Shown here one piece after another: positions 35,601 through 43,112 of a stretch of DNA of 64,000 nucleotides. Source of the DNA: Saprospiraceae bacterium. Its GTDB lineage: Bacteria; Bacteroidota; Bacteroidia; Chitinophagales; Saprospiraceae. The translations under genes and the position numbers were made by a program. The stretch is taken from NCBI GenBank assembly GCA_016715245.1, contig JADKAS010000004.1, positions 1-64,000 on the forward strand, given 5' to 3'. How positions within the stretch are numbered: position 1 is the stretch's first letter; each line of letters opens with the position of its first letter. The notes below the pieces were generated by a model. The model was not told the DNA's origin. It did no database searches and was given only the letters and a program-made list of their open reading frames with translations.

Positions 35601-36506
35601 TTGATCCATAGCCTGAATAGTATAAAAACCATTAGCAGTAAGGTTAAAATTTACCGGATTACTGGAAGTAATGGTAGTTCCAACCTGATCAGTACTTGGT
35701 GCAATAATTGAATAAATATACGCCGGAGTACCTCCGGTTGCTGTCGCTGTATAAACAGCATTACCCGAACAACTGGTAAAATTAGAAAAATTTAATCCTA
35801 AAGCCGGAGAAGGTGCTGTAGCTGGTACATATACATTTATTGTTTTATAGTTTCCACAAGAATCCTTTGCCTGCATCTCATAATATCCATTTAATCCACC
35901 AGGATAAGTAATTGGAAATGAGGATACATTTTGAAATGGGGGGGTGCCTTGACCATCAGAAGGCAATGACCCTCCTTTTGTGGAGATTCGATAAGTATAT
36001 GGACTTCTTTGCTGGCCCGGTGATGCATTTAATATCTGGAAGTTTCCAATAGAAACCACAGGCGTACCATTAACACATGATTGAAACTGTGCTTCTGCAC
36101 TAAAAATCCAATTTTGGAAATAATTTCCAGGTACTGTCACACTTTGTGTGCCTTCAGAATTATCATCCCGTAATTCAGTTATAGTATAAGGTCCTGAAGG
36201 TATGTCCGTAAAAACAACCATTCCATTAACAGGAGAAAATGGACCAATTTGGGGTATATTATTCCCTGTCAAAATATACAAACTTGTAGGGTCGGCATTG
36301 CTGATACAAACAGACCCGTCTGAAATACACCTAGATTCAGTGGTTGCAACTGTACCAATAATCTGTCCGGTCAGTGAAATACCTGAAAATACAAAAATTG
36401 AAACCAAAATAAATGATTTCAAAACAAAAAAATTGAAGATTTGAGTACCCATAGTTGAAGTTTTACAAAAAAAATTTAAGATCTTATTTTTTTGTTCTAT
36501 CAACAT
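29643..36506 (-). CDS. Giant T9SS adhesin, N-terminal part: signal peptide, SprB-like region, nine DUF11 modules
   Basis: The 5' part of the giant gene. The likely start is the ATG at 36452 (MGTQIFNFFVLKSFILVSIFVFSG, a good signal peptide) rather than 36506. Residues to about 800 form Cys-paired, SprB-like beta modules (for example GSVSVTATNGAEPFTYLWSN). From PQCDSLDVALTKVLT onward there are nine DUF11 modules of about 150 residues separated by Asp-rich linkers. The frame is lost near 29708, where GTTATATCATC replaces GTTATCATCATC of the other copies. With all four missing bases restored the gene is 12,630 bp, 4,209 residues. It is probably a long, rigid cell-surface adhesin or gliding-related filament. 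Confidence 0.87.
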   Translation of the reverse strand: MLIEQKNKILNFFCKTSTMGTQIFNFFVLKSFILVSIFVFSGISLTGQIIGTVATTESRCISDGSVCISNADPTSLYILTGNNIPQIGPFSPVNGMVVFTDIPSGPYTITELRDDNSEGTQSVTVPGNYFQNWIFSAEAQFQSCVNGTPVVSIGNFQILNASPGQQRSPYTYRISTKGGSLPSDGQGTPPFQNVSSFPITYPGGLNGYYEMQAKDSCGNYKTINVYVPATAPSPALGLNFSNFTSCSGNAVYTATATGGTPAYIYSIIAPSTDQVGTTITSSNPVNFNLTANGFYTIQAMDQCGGIVTQTVNVRPYNRPNAQAWGGTGNCNPMPNGVGEIGLYVSGDGIGPYSATITNNCGAPVINLSNVTPNTATYINNLTRPCIYTVTVEDGCMFTSTFDVELLPPAPEVLGHYNYTNCPNFNGTQFIQTIGIGYGPPYSPQPPFTFEIFDASNNLWPGYPVTQGSSEIYQALPAGNYTYRLTDACGATTVLQPFSIQTYLNPTVTVNTSNPCFGAGQAVVEGINNNPLSPLTYQYQIQSGPTRVGEGPETDSDPNTGKFSSLVSGGTYTFSFYDGCKTVTTSVTIPEYDQPTFEVGYGAICPGNSNSFLEVINLQPEGEIVEPYVWRIIAEDSDLFTDPLPFPNSNGQTSPVFANLPPKNLAQEVATYQILGNDACKNSYLGSGKIGVLPDQTLILNSTNICPSGNAIIRARTSTPLAGGTYVYYKDGVEVARSTMLFTNITNAMPGVYTVRVYPDINGQPNCFTESPGVTVNETLQIVCSGTDPTCAQLNGGSVSVTATNGAEPFTYLWSNGNTNATVNGLLGGTYTVCVIDANMCALDCSYNLIVPQCDSLDVALTKVLTSPLTPVQVGDDVTFTITVFNQGTDPIDSVQIVDYVPAGYIFNSVDNPNWTGSAPSVYYTATIGNGFLPAGGIAPASSVTFTIVLEVAPTATANNIDNFAEISGVSDTAGNVNDDDIDSTPDSANGNDAGGQINSPADNYVDGDGMGIPGDEVAATDEDDHDGARVRFVDLTLVKDISPSSPPPYAYGSPVTYVITVSNQSNEPVQNIEVEDDLPAGFSFIPNNGWTETTPGILARTIAGPLAPGGSISVNLVLTPIPSNQPDAWLNNAQITEFEDENGDPIGDRDFDSDPGNGPSGGLEDDDDNEVIEIFDLALRKRLLTTAPYAYGQLLTFEIEVFNQGNVPATNIVVNDYVPNGYSYVSNNSWTGTFPNLQNTIAGPIAPGGSATLQLQLTLQPSTTASFTNYAEIAGGNGPSGPGFDADSNPDSDTSEERDVEPGDPDDDNINGGGPNANEDEDDHDPAGPSIFDLALRKTVDTSAPSYSYGQNVMYTIRIFNQGTIAARDIEVRDTIPCGFEFDAMDIINAGWTQSGQVITRTITSVLNPGQSTAVMVNYIVRPCYTDPSTAWTNYAEIGEAINDETGLPGEDIDSTPDDNMSNDSGGVPDFNGNTSGTDNTIDNENGDEDDHDPHQIQVFDLALQKILMTAGPYNYGQILTFTVEVFNQGNVTAENIVISDYLPDGYSFVNNNGWTSAGPGLLQNTVAGPLGPGTSVPLTLQLTLTTGTTNVSWDNYAEVSSSEDDEGVDRSDDADSVLDTNENNDNPVLPGDPDDNNIFGLGPNANEDEDDHDPAAPVIVDIALNKTVTTVGPYSYGQTVSYDILLTNQGNIPLTNIVVKDELPCGMTYNGGSQPWTVVGNEATTTYTGTLQPFASTTIGIIVTLNPCYTNPGTAWTNIAQVVSMEDEDGDDVSDDDIDSDPDNDDPTEDDQDDETLNVFDLALRKQLTTAPPYNYGQLHTFTVQVFNQGNVAATNIIVNDYVPAGYGFAANNGWTSAGPGLIQNTIAGPIAPGGSLTLTLQMTLLQSDGGERDWINYAEIASGNGPNGPGFDADSSPNSNGPNENGIVPGGSGDDDILSNSDTGVGSQDDHDPAGPSIFDLALTKIATTAAPSYSYGQVVTYEIEVYNQGNVAASNIQIADYIPCGLQFNPALLNNGGWSLAAPGRLSRNIPGVLNPGSSTTVLLDLVAVECYTNPATAWTNYSEITLATDETTGNQGNDIDSDPDTNNGNDSGGVPDFNGNISGTDNTIDNENGDEDDHDPHQIQVFDLALQKVLTTGGPYNYGQLLTFTVEVFNQGNVTAENIVISDYLPDGYSFVNNNGWTSAGPGLLQNTIAGPLVPGASVPLTLELTLTTGTTGVSWDNYAEVSSSEDDEGVDRSDDADSVLDTNENNDNPVLPGDPDDITSRVVDQMPMRTRTTMILPD

Positions 36507-36590
36507 TCCACTAATAATATAAAAGGAAATAACAACCGATTTTATTTCACATTACATCATTATATTCAGGTAGGCGGTATAAATTAAGGG

Positions 36591-36598
36591 CAAATATA
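36591..36598 (-). promoter_or_regulatory. -7-like element for the giant adhesin gene
   Basis: TATATTTG on the minus strand matches TAnnTTTG, about 140 bp upstream of the chosen ATG at 36452. No clear -33 TTTG, so tentative. Confidence 0.3.
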
Positions 36599-36904
36599 TT
36601 ACAATTTTTTATTATGCATAATATATTTTTAATTTTTTTTTATTTTTATTGTTGTTTGGGTCATTCTTATGCGAATAAAAAATTTAATACTTATAATGAT
36701 TGTAAGAATCAGGCACATTTGAATTTTCCGAAATACTCTCCTCTCCCGTTCTTAATCAATATCAGCCAAAATAAGGGTGATCTTAATTTTTTATGTATAC
36801 AATATAAAATCTGAATATCAGTCTTCTCATTTTTTAATAATATCTTCATTTTATCCAAAAGTGATCTGGATGCACCAAAACTTTTTTTGTTTAAACTAAA
36901 AAAA

Positions 36905-36933
36905 AAGCATGTGGTTTCCGACGCCACATGCTT
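36905..36933 (-). terminator. Second hairpin downstream of the thioredoxin-SprB gene
   Basis: Perfect 10-bp stem AAGCATGTGG / CCACATGCTT, followed by a run of T on the minus strand. Its loop region (TTTCCGACG) resembles that of the hairpin at 23731-23760. Confidence 0.7.
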
Positions 36934-37081
36934 AAGTGAATAGTTCGATCAGGACTTTTCCCAATCTAAAATTCGAGAATGCTATGATGTTTTTTTAAAT
37001 ACGTTGTTCTTAGAAATACACACTTACTATTGCTAAATAATTAATTACAATTTGTATGCCAACTTATTGTAATATATAAAA

Positions 37082-37109
37082 AAAGCTCCGAAAAAAATTC
37101 CGGAGCTTT
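37082..37109 (-). terminator. Terminator of the thioredoxin-SprB gene
   Basis: Stem AAAGCTCCG / CGGAGCTTT with an A-rich loop and flanking T run on the minus strand, 50 bp past the stop at 37160. Confidence 0.8.
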
Positions 37110-37159
37110 AAATTCTTGACTACTAATTTATTAAAAAATTGTCTAAAAGTCTTAGATTT

Positions 37160-40036
37160 TTAGTGAATAACAACTAATTTTTTCATGGCTGAATCGTTTC
37201 CTTTTCGGACTTCAACGGTATACAAACCATTCATATAGTTGGAAATATCAAGTGTCTTCTCTACATTTCCTTCGAAATTCATATTTATCATCAACTGTCC
37301 CATTGCATTGAAAATTGATATCTGGCCCTTTCCGGCATCTTGTACAAACGATACCGTAATGACGACCTTATCGCTGGTAGGGTTTGGTACCATCATAAAT
37401 TCTTTTACAAAAGATATTTCATTTGCATTTACGGCATTTTCAACTACATAAGGTCCAAATGTTTTTTTACAACCATTTTCATCTGTAACATCTACGGTAT
37501 AAGATCCTCCAACATTTTCCAGTTTACTTCCTGTGCTGCCGTTTGACCAAAGATAGGTTAAATTTCCGGTTCCACCTTCAATGACAGGTGTTACAGAACC
37601 TTTGTTACCATGATCTGTATCATTAACAATATCAACAGAAGTTTCAGTTATGTTACTTGGCTGAACAATATCCCTTGTTATGGTGATTTGTGTTCCTTGA
37701 CCGTCTGTGATAATTCCTGTGTACGTACCTGCCATTAATCCTGTCAATGTCCACTCCGTACTTGTAAAACCATTTGGTCCTTCCCATACTATAGTGTAAT
37801 TTGGCAATCCGTTTTCAGGCGTAACGGTAATAGATCCATCCGCTGTTCCAAAACAAGAAGCATTTTGAGAAACCACCTGACTTCCTAATTTCGCTACATA
37901 TAGCACCTCTGTACAAGCTACGTGGTCACCACAATCATTTGTCGCAGTGAGACAAATATTATAGGTTCCTGTAGTTGGATATTGAACGGTTACACTTGGA
38001 TCACTTGATGTTAATCCGTTGCCTAAATTCCATAATAATGAAGTGTACACACCTGTAATATTGGATGTCAGAACGAGATCCTGGCCGTTTTGAGCATGAT
38101 TAAATGCGGATGTCGGTAAATCTCTGTCTTCCTGTACAGTGGCGGAACTAACAGTAGAACAACCGTTTGAATTTCTTACTACTGTCAATGTATAAATACC
38201 TCCTTTGCTTACAACAGGCGTCAACGTATTTTCACCTGAAACGATGGTTCCGTTTTGTGTTGTCCATCCTATGGTAAAATCCGTTTGCTCACCCTGAAGT
38301 CCTGCTGTAATGGTAATTTGTTGCGTAACGCAGTTAATTTCTTCAGGTGTCTGAATAGCCACCAGTGGCAAATCTGAAGAAGCAGTTACCGTAGCTATTC
38401 TGGTTGAAACACAACCATTACTTCCTGTGACTCTTGCCTGATAATCTCCAACTTGACTGACCGTTATACATTGTGAGGTAATTTGTTGTTCACCTACCTG
38501 CCAAACAATATCCAATCCCTGATCAGTGGTTCCACATATTTGTGTACTTGTTGTAGTACAGGTCAACTGTCCGTTAGTAACTGACAATGGAGGTAAGGCC
38601 ACATTTTCAGAAACTGCTTTAGAAGTGGTTTTAATACAACCATTATTTGCATTGGTCACCTGCAACGTGTAATCTCCCGGCTCGTCAACAACAGCAACAA
38701 GTGAAGTATTGCCTGATACGATGTTTCCGTTGGGTGTCGTCCACAAATAAGAAAATTCCTGTCCTTGTGAAGAACCCGAACCATCAAGGGAGGTTTGAGT
38801 TGTACTGCATGTGAGTGGATTGGCATCAACTACTGCTGCCGTTGGTAAAGCTACTATGGATTGTACCACAGTGGTAGCTTCTTTATAACAATTGTTGGTT
38901 GTATTTGTGACCCTGATTTTATAGGTTCCTATTGCATTAACAACCGCATTGATCGTGTTGGCACCTGATACAATACTTCCATCTGTTGTTGTCCATAAAT
39001 AGGTAATATTACTTCCTGTTGCCGACCCTGCTCCGCTTACGGTAGTTTGGGTGGCCGTACAGGATAATGGTGCCGGCAATGCTGCAACAGCTGTAGGACC
39101 TGGAACCTGTTCTATTTCAAAAGTTCCTGTGTAGAGACAATTATTGGCATCCGTGACCGTATAATCATAATCTCCCGGAGGTAAATTATAGAAATAAGGA
39201 TTGGCTTGCGGTGTTCCCCCAATGTCATATAAATAAGGAGCCGTTCCAAATAATCCTGCCAGTTCGACATATCCTGCAGTTCCGTTACAAGGAACATTAT
39301 AAGAAAAGGCTGAACCAAACAAAGTTTGAGGTTGGGTAATGGTGAAACTTCTGGTAACATCACAATTATAGGAGTCATTAATAGTAACAATATAATTACC
39401 GGGAGCCAGATCTTCGATTCGGGCTGTGCTCTCCCCATTGCTCCAATCGTAGGAATACCCTCCACCTCCGCCAGAACCTGCGACCTGCAGAATTCCATCC
39501 GATGCTCCATTACAGGAAATATTTCTCTGTTCCACTAGCCCGGCGACAAAATTCGGCACACCTGATACAGTAAAATTTGGTGTATCTAAAAAGTAATTAT
39601 TTGAATCTGTAATTCTACAAGAAAAAGTGCCTGACTGAAGATTGGAAATGGTACTTGTGTTTCCCCCGTTAGACCACTGAAAAGACTTGCCTCCATGTCC
39701 TCCGGTTACACTTAAAGCAACCGAACCATTACCCCTGCAGGTATTATTCGTTATCGCTGATGTAAAGTCCATTTCAAATGAATTAAACAACCATGATTCC
39801 CATTGCGCAACTGATTTCTGACCAACCTCAAAAACTCTTTTATCCTGAGCCCTGATTCCATATATAGTAGGCCAGTAAGAAATCTGATATTGATTTCTCA
39901 CCTCTGAAGTCAATAAATCAATAATTGGATAAGGAGTACCTGCAACCCAATTGCCTTGTGTTCCTCCCTGACAACCAGCAGTTCCATACAAACATGCCGT
40001 GTTGGTAGTTATGTCTCCTTCTATAAAAAATACCAT
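37160..40036 (-). CDS. T9SS cargo with SprB/PKD repeats (main part of a frameshifted thioredoxin-fold protein)
   Basis: 958 residues in this frame: a Cys-containing region continuing the thioredoxin domain (MVFFIEGDITTN...), then SprB-like modules (NNTCRGNGSVALSVTGG, ISCNGASDGILQVAGSG, ASCFGTADGSITVTPENG), several PKD-like modules (NITYLWTTTDGSIVSG, LLWNLGNGLTSSDPSVTV) and a type A sorting domain (MMVPNPTSDKVVITVS...GLYTVEVRKGNDSAMKKLVVI). It is secreted through T9SS and probably surface anchored. The true N-terminus is in 40021-40301. Adding two missing bases gives 3,144 bp, 1,047 residues. The apparent ATG at 40036 is internal. Confidence 0.82.
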   Translation of the reverse strand: MVFFIEGDITTNTACLYGTAGCQGGTQGNWVAGTPYPIIDLLTSEVRNQYQISYWPTIYGIRAQDKRVFEVGQKSVAQWESWLFNSFEMDFTSAITNNTCRGNGSVALSVTGGHGGKSFQWSNGGNTSTISNLQSGTFSCRITDSNNYFLDTPNFTVSGVPNFVAGLVEQRNISCNGASDGILQVAGSGGGGGYSYDWSNGESTARIEDLAPGNYIVTINDSYNCDVTRSFTITQPQTLFGSAFSYNVPCNGTAGYVELAGLFGTAPYLYDIGGTPQANPYFYNLPPGDYDYTVTDANNCLYTGTFEIEQVPGPTAVAALPAPLSCTATQTTVSGAGSATGSNITYLWTTTDGSIVSGANTINAVVNAIGTYKIRVTNTTNNCYKEATTVVQSIVALPTAAVVDANPLTCSTTQTSLDGSGSSQGQEFSYLWTTPNGNIVSGNTSLVAVVDEPGDYTLQVTNANNGCIKTTSKAVSENVALPPLSVTNGQLTCTTTSTQICGTTDQGLDIVWQVGEQQITSQCITVSQVGDYQARVTGSNGCVSTRIATVTASSDLPLVAIQTPEEINCVTQQITITAGLQGEQTDFTIGWTTQNGTIVSGENTLTPVVSKGGIYTLTVVRNSNGCSTVSSATVQEDRDLPTSAFNHAQNGQDLVLTSNITGVYTSLLWNLGNGLTSSDPSVTVQYPTTGTYNICLTATNDCGDHVACTEVLYVAKLGSQVVSQNASCFGTADGSITVTPENGLPNYTIVWEGPNGFTSTEWTLTGLMAGTYTGIITDGQGTQITITRDIVQPSNITETSVDIVNDTDHGNKGSVTPVIEGGTGNLTYLWSNGSTGSKLENVGGSYTVDVTDENGCKKTFGPYVVENAVNANEISFVKEFMMVPNPTSDKVVITVSFVQDAGKGQISIFNAMGQLMINMNFEGNVEKTLDISNYMNGLYTVEVRKGNDSAMKKLVVIH

Positions 40037-40301
40037 AATTTCATTTGATCCATTAGGTCCATAAAGGTTCCATAGTGTAGAAAGAGCATGTGAATTATGG
40101 GAACTCCAGCATGGAGGGCACCATGTTGCTGAAAATCAATAACAACATGTTTTCCGGAATTTAAAATATTGTACAGATTATGAGTATTACCATTTAAATC
40201 TGTCAATGTCCAGTTTAGCGCCACCGTCCCGTTTGGCAAAGCCGCTTTAGCCTCCTGAATACAAAAGAAAAGAAAAAGGCACTAAGGTAAATGTACTTCA
40301 T
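40021..40301 (-). CDS. Thioredoxin-like N-terminus of the same gene (two frameshifts)
   Basis: From the ATG at 40301 a signal peptide is read (MKYIYLSAFFFSFVF). One missing base near 40257 then shifts the frame, after which comes QEAKAALPNGTVALNWTLTD and a thioredoxin-like fold (NLYNILNSGKHVVIDF). A second missing base near 40133 hides the active-site motif: in the corrected frame the sequence continues SATWCPPCWSSHNSH, a CxxC thioredoxin/TlpA motif, and runs in frame into MVFFIEGD of the next fragment. So the complete protein would be a secreted thioredoxin-fold protein with a long SprB/PKD tail. Confidence 0.7.
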
Positions 40302-40575
40302 TGTATTAGGTTTATTTATAAATAAAGTGAAATTTTGCGCTAAAGTAACTGAAAAAATTAAGTAACAAAAATTTTATAAATGATTTTTTAAAAACCTTTG
40401 CTACAAAATTTTCTGTTGGGAAAAAGCAAACTACATGTACAAAATTTCACACATTAATAAAATACTGAAATAATGAATTATTCCAAATATTATTTCTTTC
40501 ATGTGTCTGTAGAATGTGCATTAGCAAATAATATTTTATTAATTTAAAAAAATAATATAGAAACCTGAAATTATT

Positions 40576-41118
40576 TTAAGTTGATTTTTGTGGCAATGCT
40601 AAACTCTGGATTCCATCCTTTTGAAAGAATTCAAGTACCTTCGGCAAAATAATCCTGAGGTTTTTTTGAGCTTTCAGGCTGTCGTGAAAAACAAGAATAC
40701 AACCATCTGATGCTAATTTTTCAACTTCGTCCAAACATTTTCCTACATGAAAATCAGGGTCAAAATCGCCGCTCAGAAAAGTCCAATACACCACACCACG
40801 GGATTTTTTCAACAAATTATACTGTTGAGGCGTCATCCGTCCGAATGGAGGCCTGAACAAAGAACCCTCTACAAATTTATCTGTTTTTTCAATTTCGTCC
40901 TGATATTCTTTTACACTTTTTTTCCATCCGTCGACGTGATGAAAAGTATGGTTGCCGACGCTGTGACCTTCTTCAATGATTCTGTTAAAAATAAGCTGGT
41001 GTTTTTGTACATTTTCGCCTACGCAAAAAAATGTAGCTTTCTGATTATATTGACCAAGTATGTCCAAGACCCACGGAGTCACTTCCGGAATAGGTCCGTC
41101 GTCGAAAGTAAGGAACAC
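40576..41118 (-). CDS. Polysaccharide deacetylase (NodB/CE4), 5' end uncertain
   Basis: About 180 residues of a CE4 deacetylase: FLTFDDGPIPEVTP (catalytic Asp and metal Asp), GHSVGNHTFHH (metal His pair), RPPFGRMTP, and a final GCILVFHDSLKAQKN. It probably removes acetyl groups from peptidoglycan or a cell-wall glycan. From the GTG at 41118 the protein would begin right at the first motif. Upstream codons in the same frame (PGWFTKIFPGIIWRGDAEGKK) fit the normal N-terminus of this family, and an ATG at 41202 would start it, but codon 6 is TAA (41185-41187). Either a nonsense change, a sequence error or an unusual start. Confidence 0.78.
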   Translation of the reverse strand: MFLTFDDGPIPEVTPWVLDILGQYNQKATFFCVGENVQKHQLIFNRIIEEGHSVGNHTFHHVDGWKKSVKEYQDEIEKTDKFVEGSLFRPPFGRMTPQQYNLLKKSRGVVYWTFLSGDFDPDFHVGKCLDEVEKLASDGCILVFHDSLKAQKNLRIILPKVLEFFQKDGIQSLALPQKST

Positions 41119-41432
41119 TTTTTTCCCCTCAGCATCCCCCCTCCAGATAATCCCGGGAAAAATCTTTGTAAACCAGCCGGGAATTTATGTCGGATATATC
41201 ATGAAGATACTTGATTATTTTTAATAAAGACTACTTTTGCAGCGTTTTAATATGGTTGTATCATTTTAATTAAAATGTGGCCCAAAGGTAAGGGATTATT
41301 AATATCTTGAATAAAATTCGATGATCTCTTCAACATATTTTTTTTATTAAAATAATAAACCTCACTTGGAAAATCTGAAAATTTGTTATTGTCTTTTAAA
41401 ACCTGTTTTATTTTACATTATAAATATTAAAA

Positions 41433-42947
41433 ATGCCCGATTCAAAAGTCAGAGTTAGATTTGCGCCTAGTCCTACGGGTGCCCTTCATATTGGTGGGGT
41501 GAGAACGGCTTTGTACAATTATCTTTTTGCAAAACAACATAAAGGAGATTTTATATTAAGAATCGAAGATACTGACCAGGGGCGATATGTTCCGGGTGCT
41601 GAAGATTACATTGTCCGCTCTCTCGAATGGGCAGGAATCCATACGGATGAAAGCCCCTCCCAGGGAGGAAAATACGGCCCATACCGACAGTCAGAGCGTA
41701 TGGACATTTATCATACCTATGCCCACCAGCTTTTGGAAAACGGTTTCGCGTATTATGCCTTTGATACTCCCGAAGAACTGACAGCCATGCGGGAAAAAGA
41801 CGCCACCTTCAAATATGATGCCTCTTCCAGAAATACACTTCAAAACAGCATTGTGCTATCTCAAAAAACGGTGCAGGAGTATTTGCAAGCCGGTAAATCC
41901 TTTGTCATCAGAATGAAAGTAGATGCCCATCAGGAAATTGAAATAGAAGATACCATAAGGGGTAAAGTAGTTTTCAACAGTAATGAAATCGATGATAAAG
42001 TCATTTTAAAAGGAGATGGTATGCCTACTTACCACTTGGCCAACATTGTCGATGACCATTTAATGGAAATTACGCATGTCATTCGTGGAGAAGAATGGCT
42101 GCCCAGTACCGCTCATCATGTATTGTTATACCGTTATTTCGGCTGGACACCTCCCGAATTTGCACATTTGCCTTTGATATTAAAGCCAACCGGGCAGGGC
42201 AAACTCAGTAAAAGAGACGGTGCAACATTTGGTTTTCCTGTTTTTCCTTTACAATGGAATGGCGGGGATGAAATATTTCCCGGATTCCGAGAAGCCGGAT
42301 TTTTACCTGAGGCCGTGATTAATTTTTTAGGCTTGATGGGTTGGAGCCCTGGTACAGATGAAGAATTATTTTCCATGAATGAATTTATTTCCATGTTCAG
42401 TCTTGAAAGAATTCATAAAGCCGGTGCCCGCTTTGATTTCGATAAAGCTAAATGGTTTAATCAACATTATATTATTATATCCGAAGATACCTATTTGGCT
42501 TCTCTGGTCAAAGAGGGTGTCACAAAAATGTTTGGAGTAAATTTTGATTCAGATTATATAGCTCAGGTGTGCAGTCTGATGAAAGAAAGGGTCCACCTTC
42601 TTCCTGAAATATATACACAAGGCGCTTTCTTTTTTGAAGAAGTCAGAAATTACGATCTCGCCGCTGTATTAAAAAAGTATAAACCCGAAAATCATGCCCA
42701 TCTTGAAAATATGGCAAATCTTATACTTTCCTCCGGAAATGCAGTAGAAGAAGTGATTAAAAATTATATCCATGATAAAGAATTAAAAATGGGAGAAATT
42801 TTTCCTGTATTGAGAATAGGAATTTCAGGTACTATGCAGGGCCCTGATTTATTCAAAACAATTCAGGTTTTAGGCAATCAAAAAGCTAGCCAGAGACTGT
42901 TAAAAGCCATTTCACTTTTTCAGGATGAAAGCAAAAAAGTATCGTGA
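41433..42947 (+). CDS. gltX: Glutamyl-tRNA synthetase
   Basis: Cytoplasmic class I synthetase that charges tRNA with glutamate. At 504 residues it has normal length. It has the HIGH-type motif (FAPSPTGALHIGG, residues 10-22), the KMSKS-type motif KLSKRDGA near residue 259, and RIEDTDQGRYV, DGMPTYHLANIVDDH and LPLILKPTGQGK typical of GluRS. The ATG at 41433 is preceded by AT-rich DNA and no upstream alternative is better. Neighbours are unrelated: deacetylase upstream in the opposite direction, moxR 165 bp downstream. Confidence 0.95.
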   Translation: MPDSKVRVRFAPSPTGALHIGGVRTALYNYLFAKQHKGDFILRIEDTDQGRYVPGAEDYIVRSLEWAGIHTDESPSQGGKYGPYRQSERMDIYHTYAHQLLENGFAYYAFDTPEELTAMREKDATFKYDASSRNTLQNSIVLSQKTVQEYLQAGKSFVIRMKVDAHQEIEIEDTIRGKVVFNSNEIDDKVILKGDGMPTYHLANIVDDHLMEITHVIRGEEWLPSTAHHVLLYRYFGWTPPEFAHLPLILKPTGQGKLSKRDGATFGFPVFPLQWNGGDEIFPGFREAGFLPEAVINFLGLMGWSPGTDEELFSMNEFISMFSLERIHKAGARFDFDKAKWFNQHYIIISEDTYLASLVKEGVTKMFGVNFDSDYIAQVCSLMKERVHLLPEIYTQGAFFFEEVRNYDLAAVLKKYKPENHAHLENMANLILSSGNAVEEVIKNYIHDKELKMGEIFPVLRIGISGTMQGPDLFKTIQVLGNQKASQRLLKAISLFQDESKKVS

Positions 42948-43112
42948 AGTTTCATATTAAATAAAAAAAAGATTCAATTCCGAAACAAAAGGGTTAATAA
43001 AATCATTTTTAATGCTTGGAATACTAATGATTCCATTTGAATATAACTTAAAAAGACAAATCTTTTATTTACCATCATAAAGACACCTTCTAATTAAAAC
43101 ATTAATAATAAC

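Larger units (their letters stand above)
36453..37159. other. Spacer between the two T9SS cargo genes
   Basis: About 707 bp of AT-rich DNA. A TATATTTG on the minus strand (36591-36598) could be the -7 element of the giant gene. Two terminators lie at 36905-36933 and 37082-37109, and a sequence at about 36,934-36,985 repeats the 3' flank found after the giant gene. The small frames here have no protein-like features. Confidence 0.6.

Noticed and set aside
36614..36927. Small ORFs in the spacer before the giant gene
   Set aside because: AT-rich low-complexity translations, overlapping a terminator; no motif or start context.
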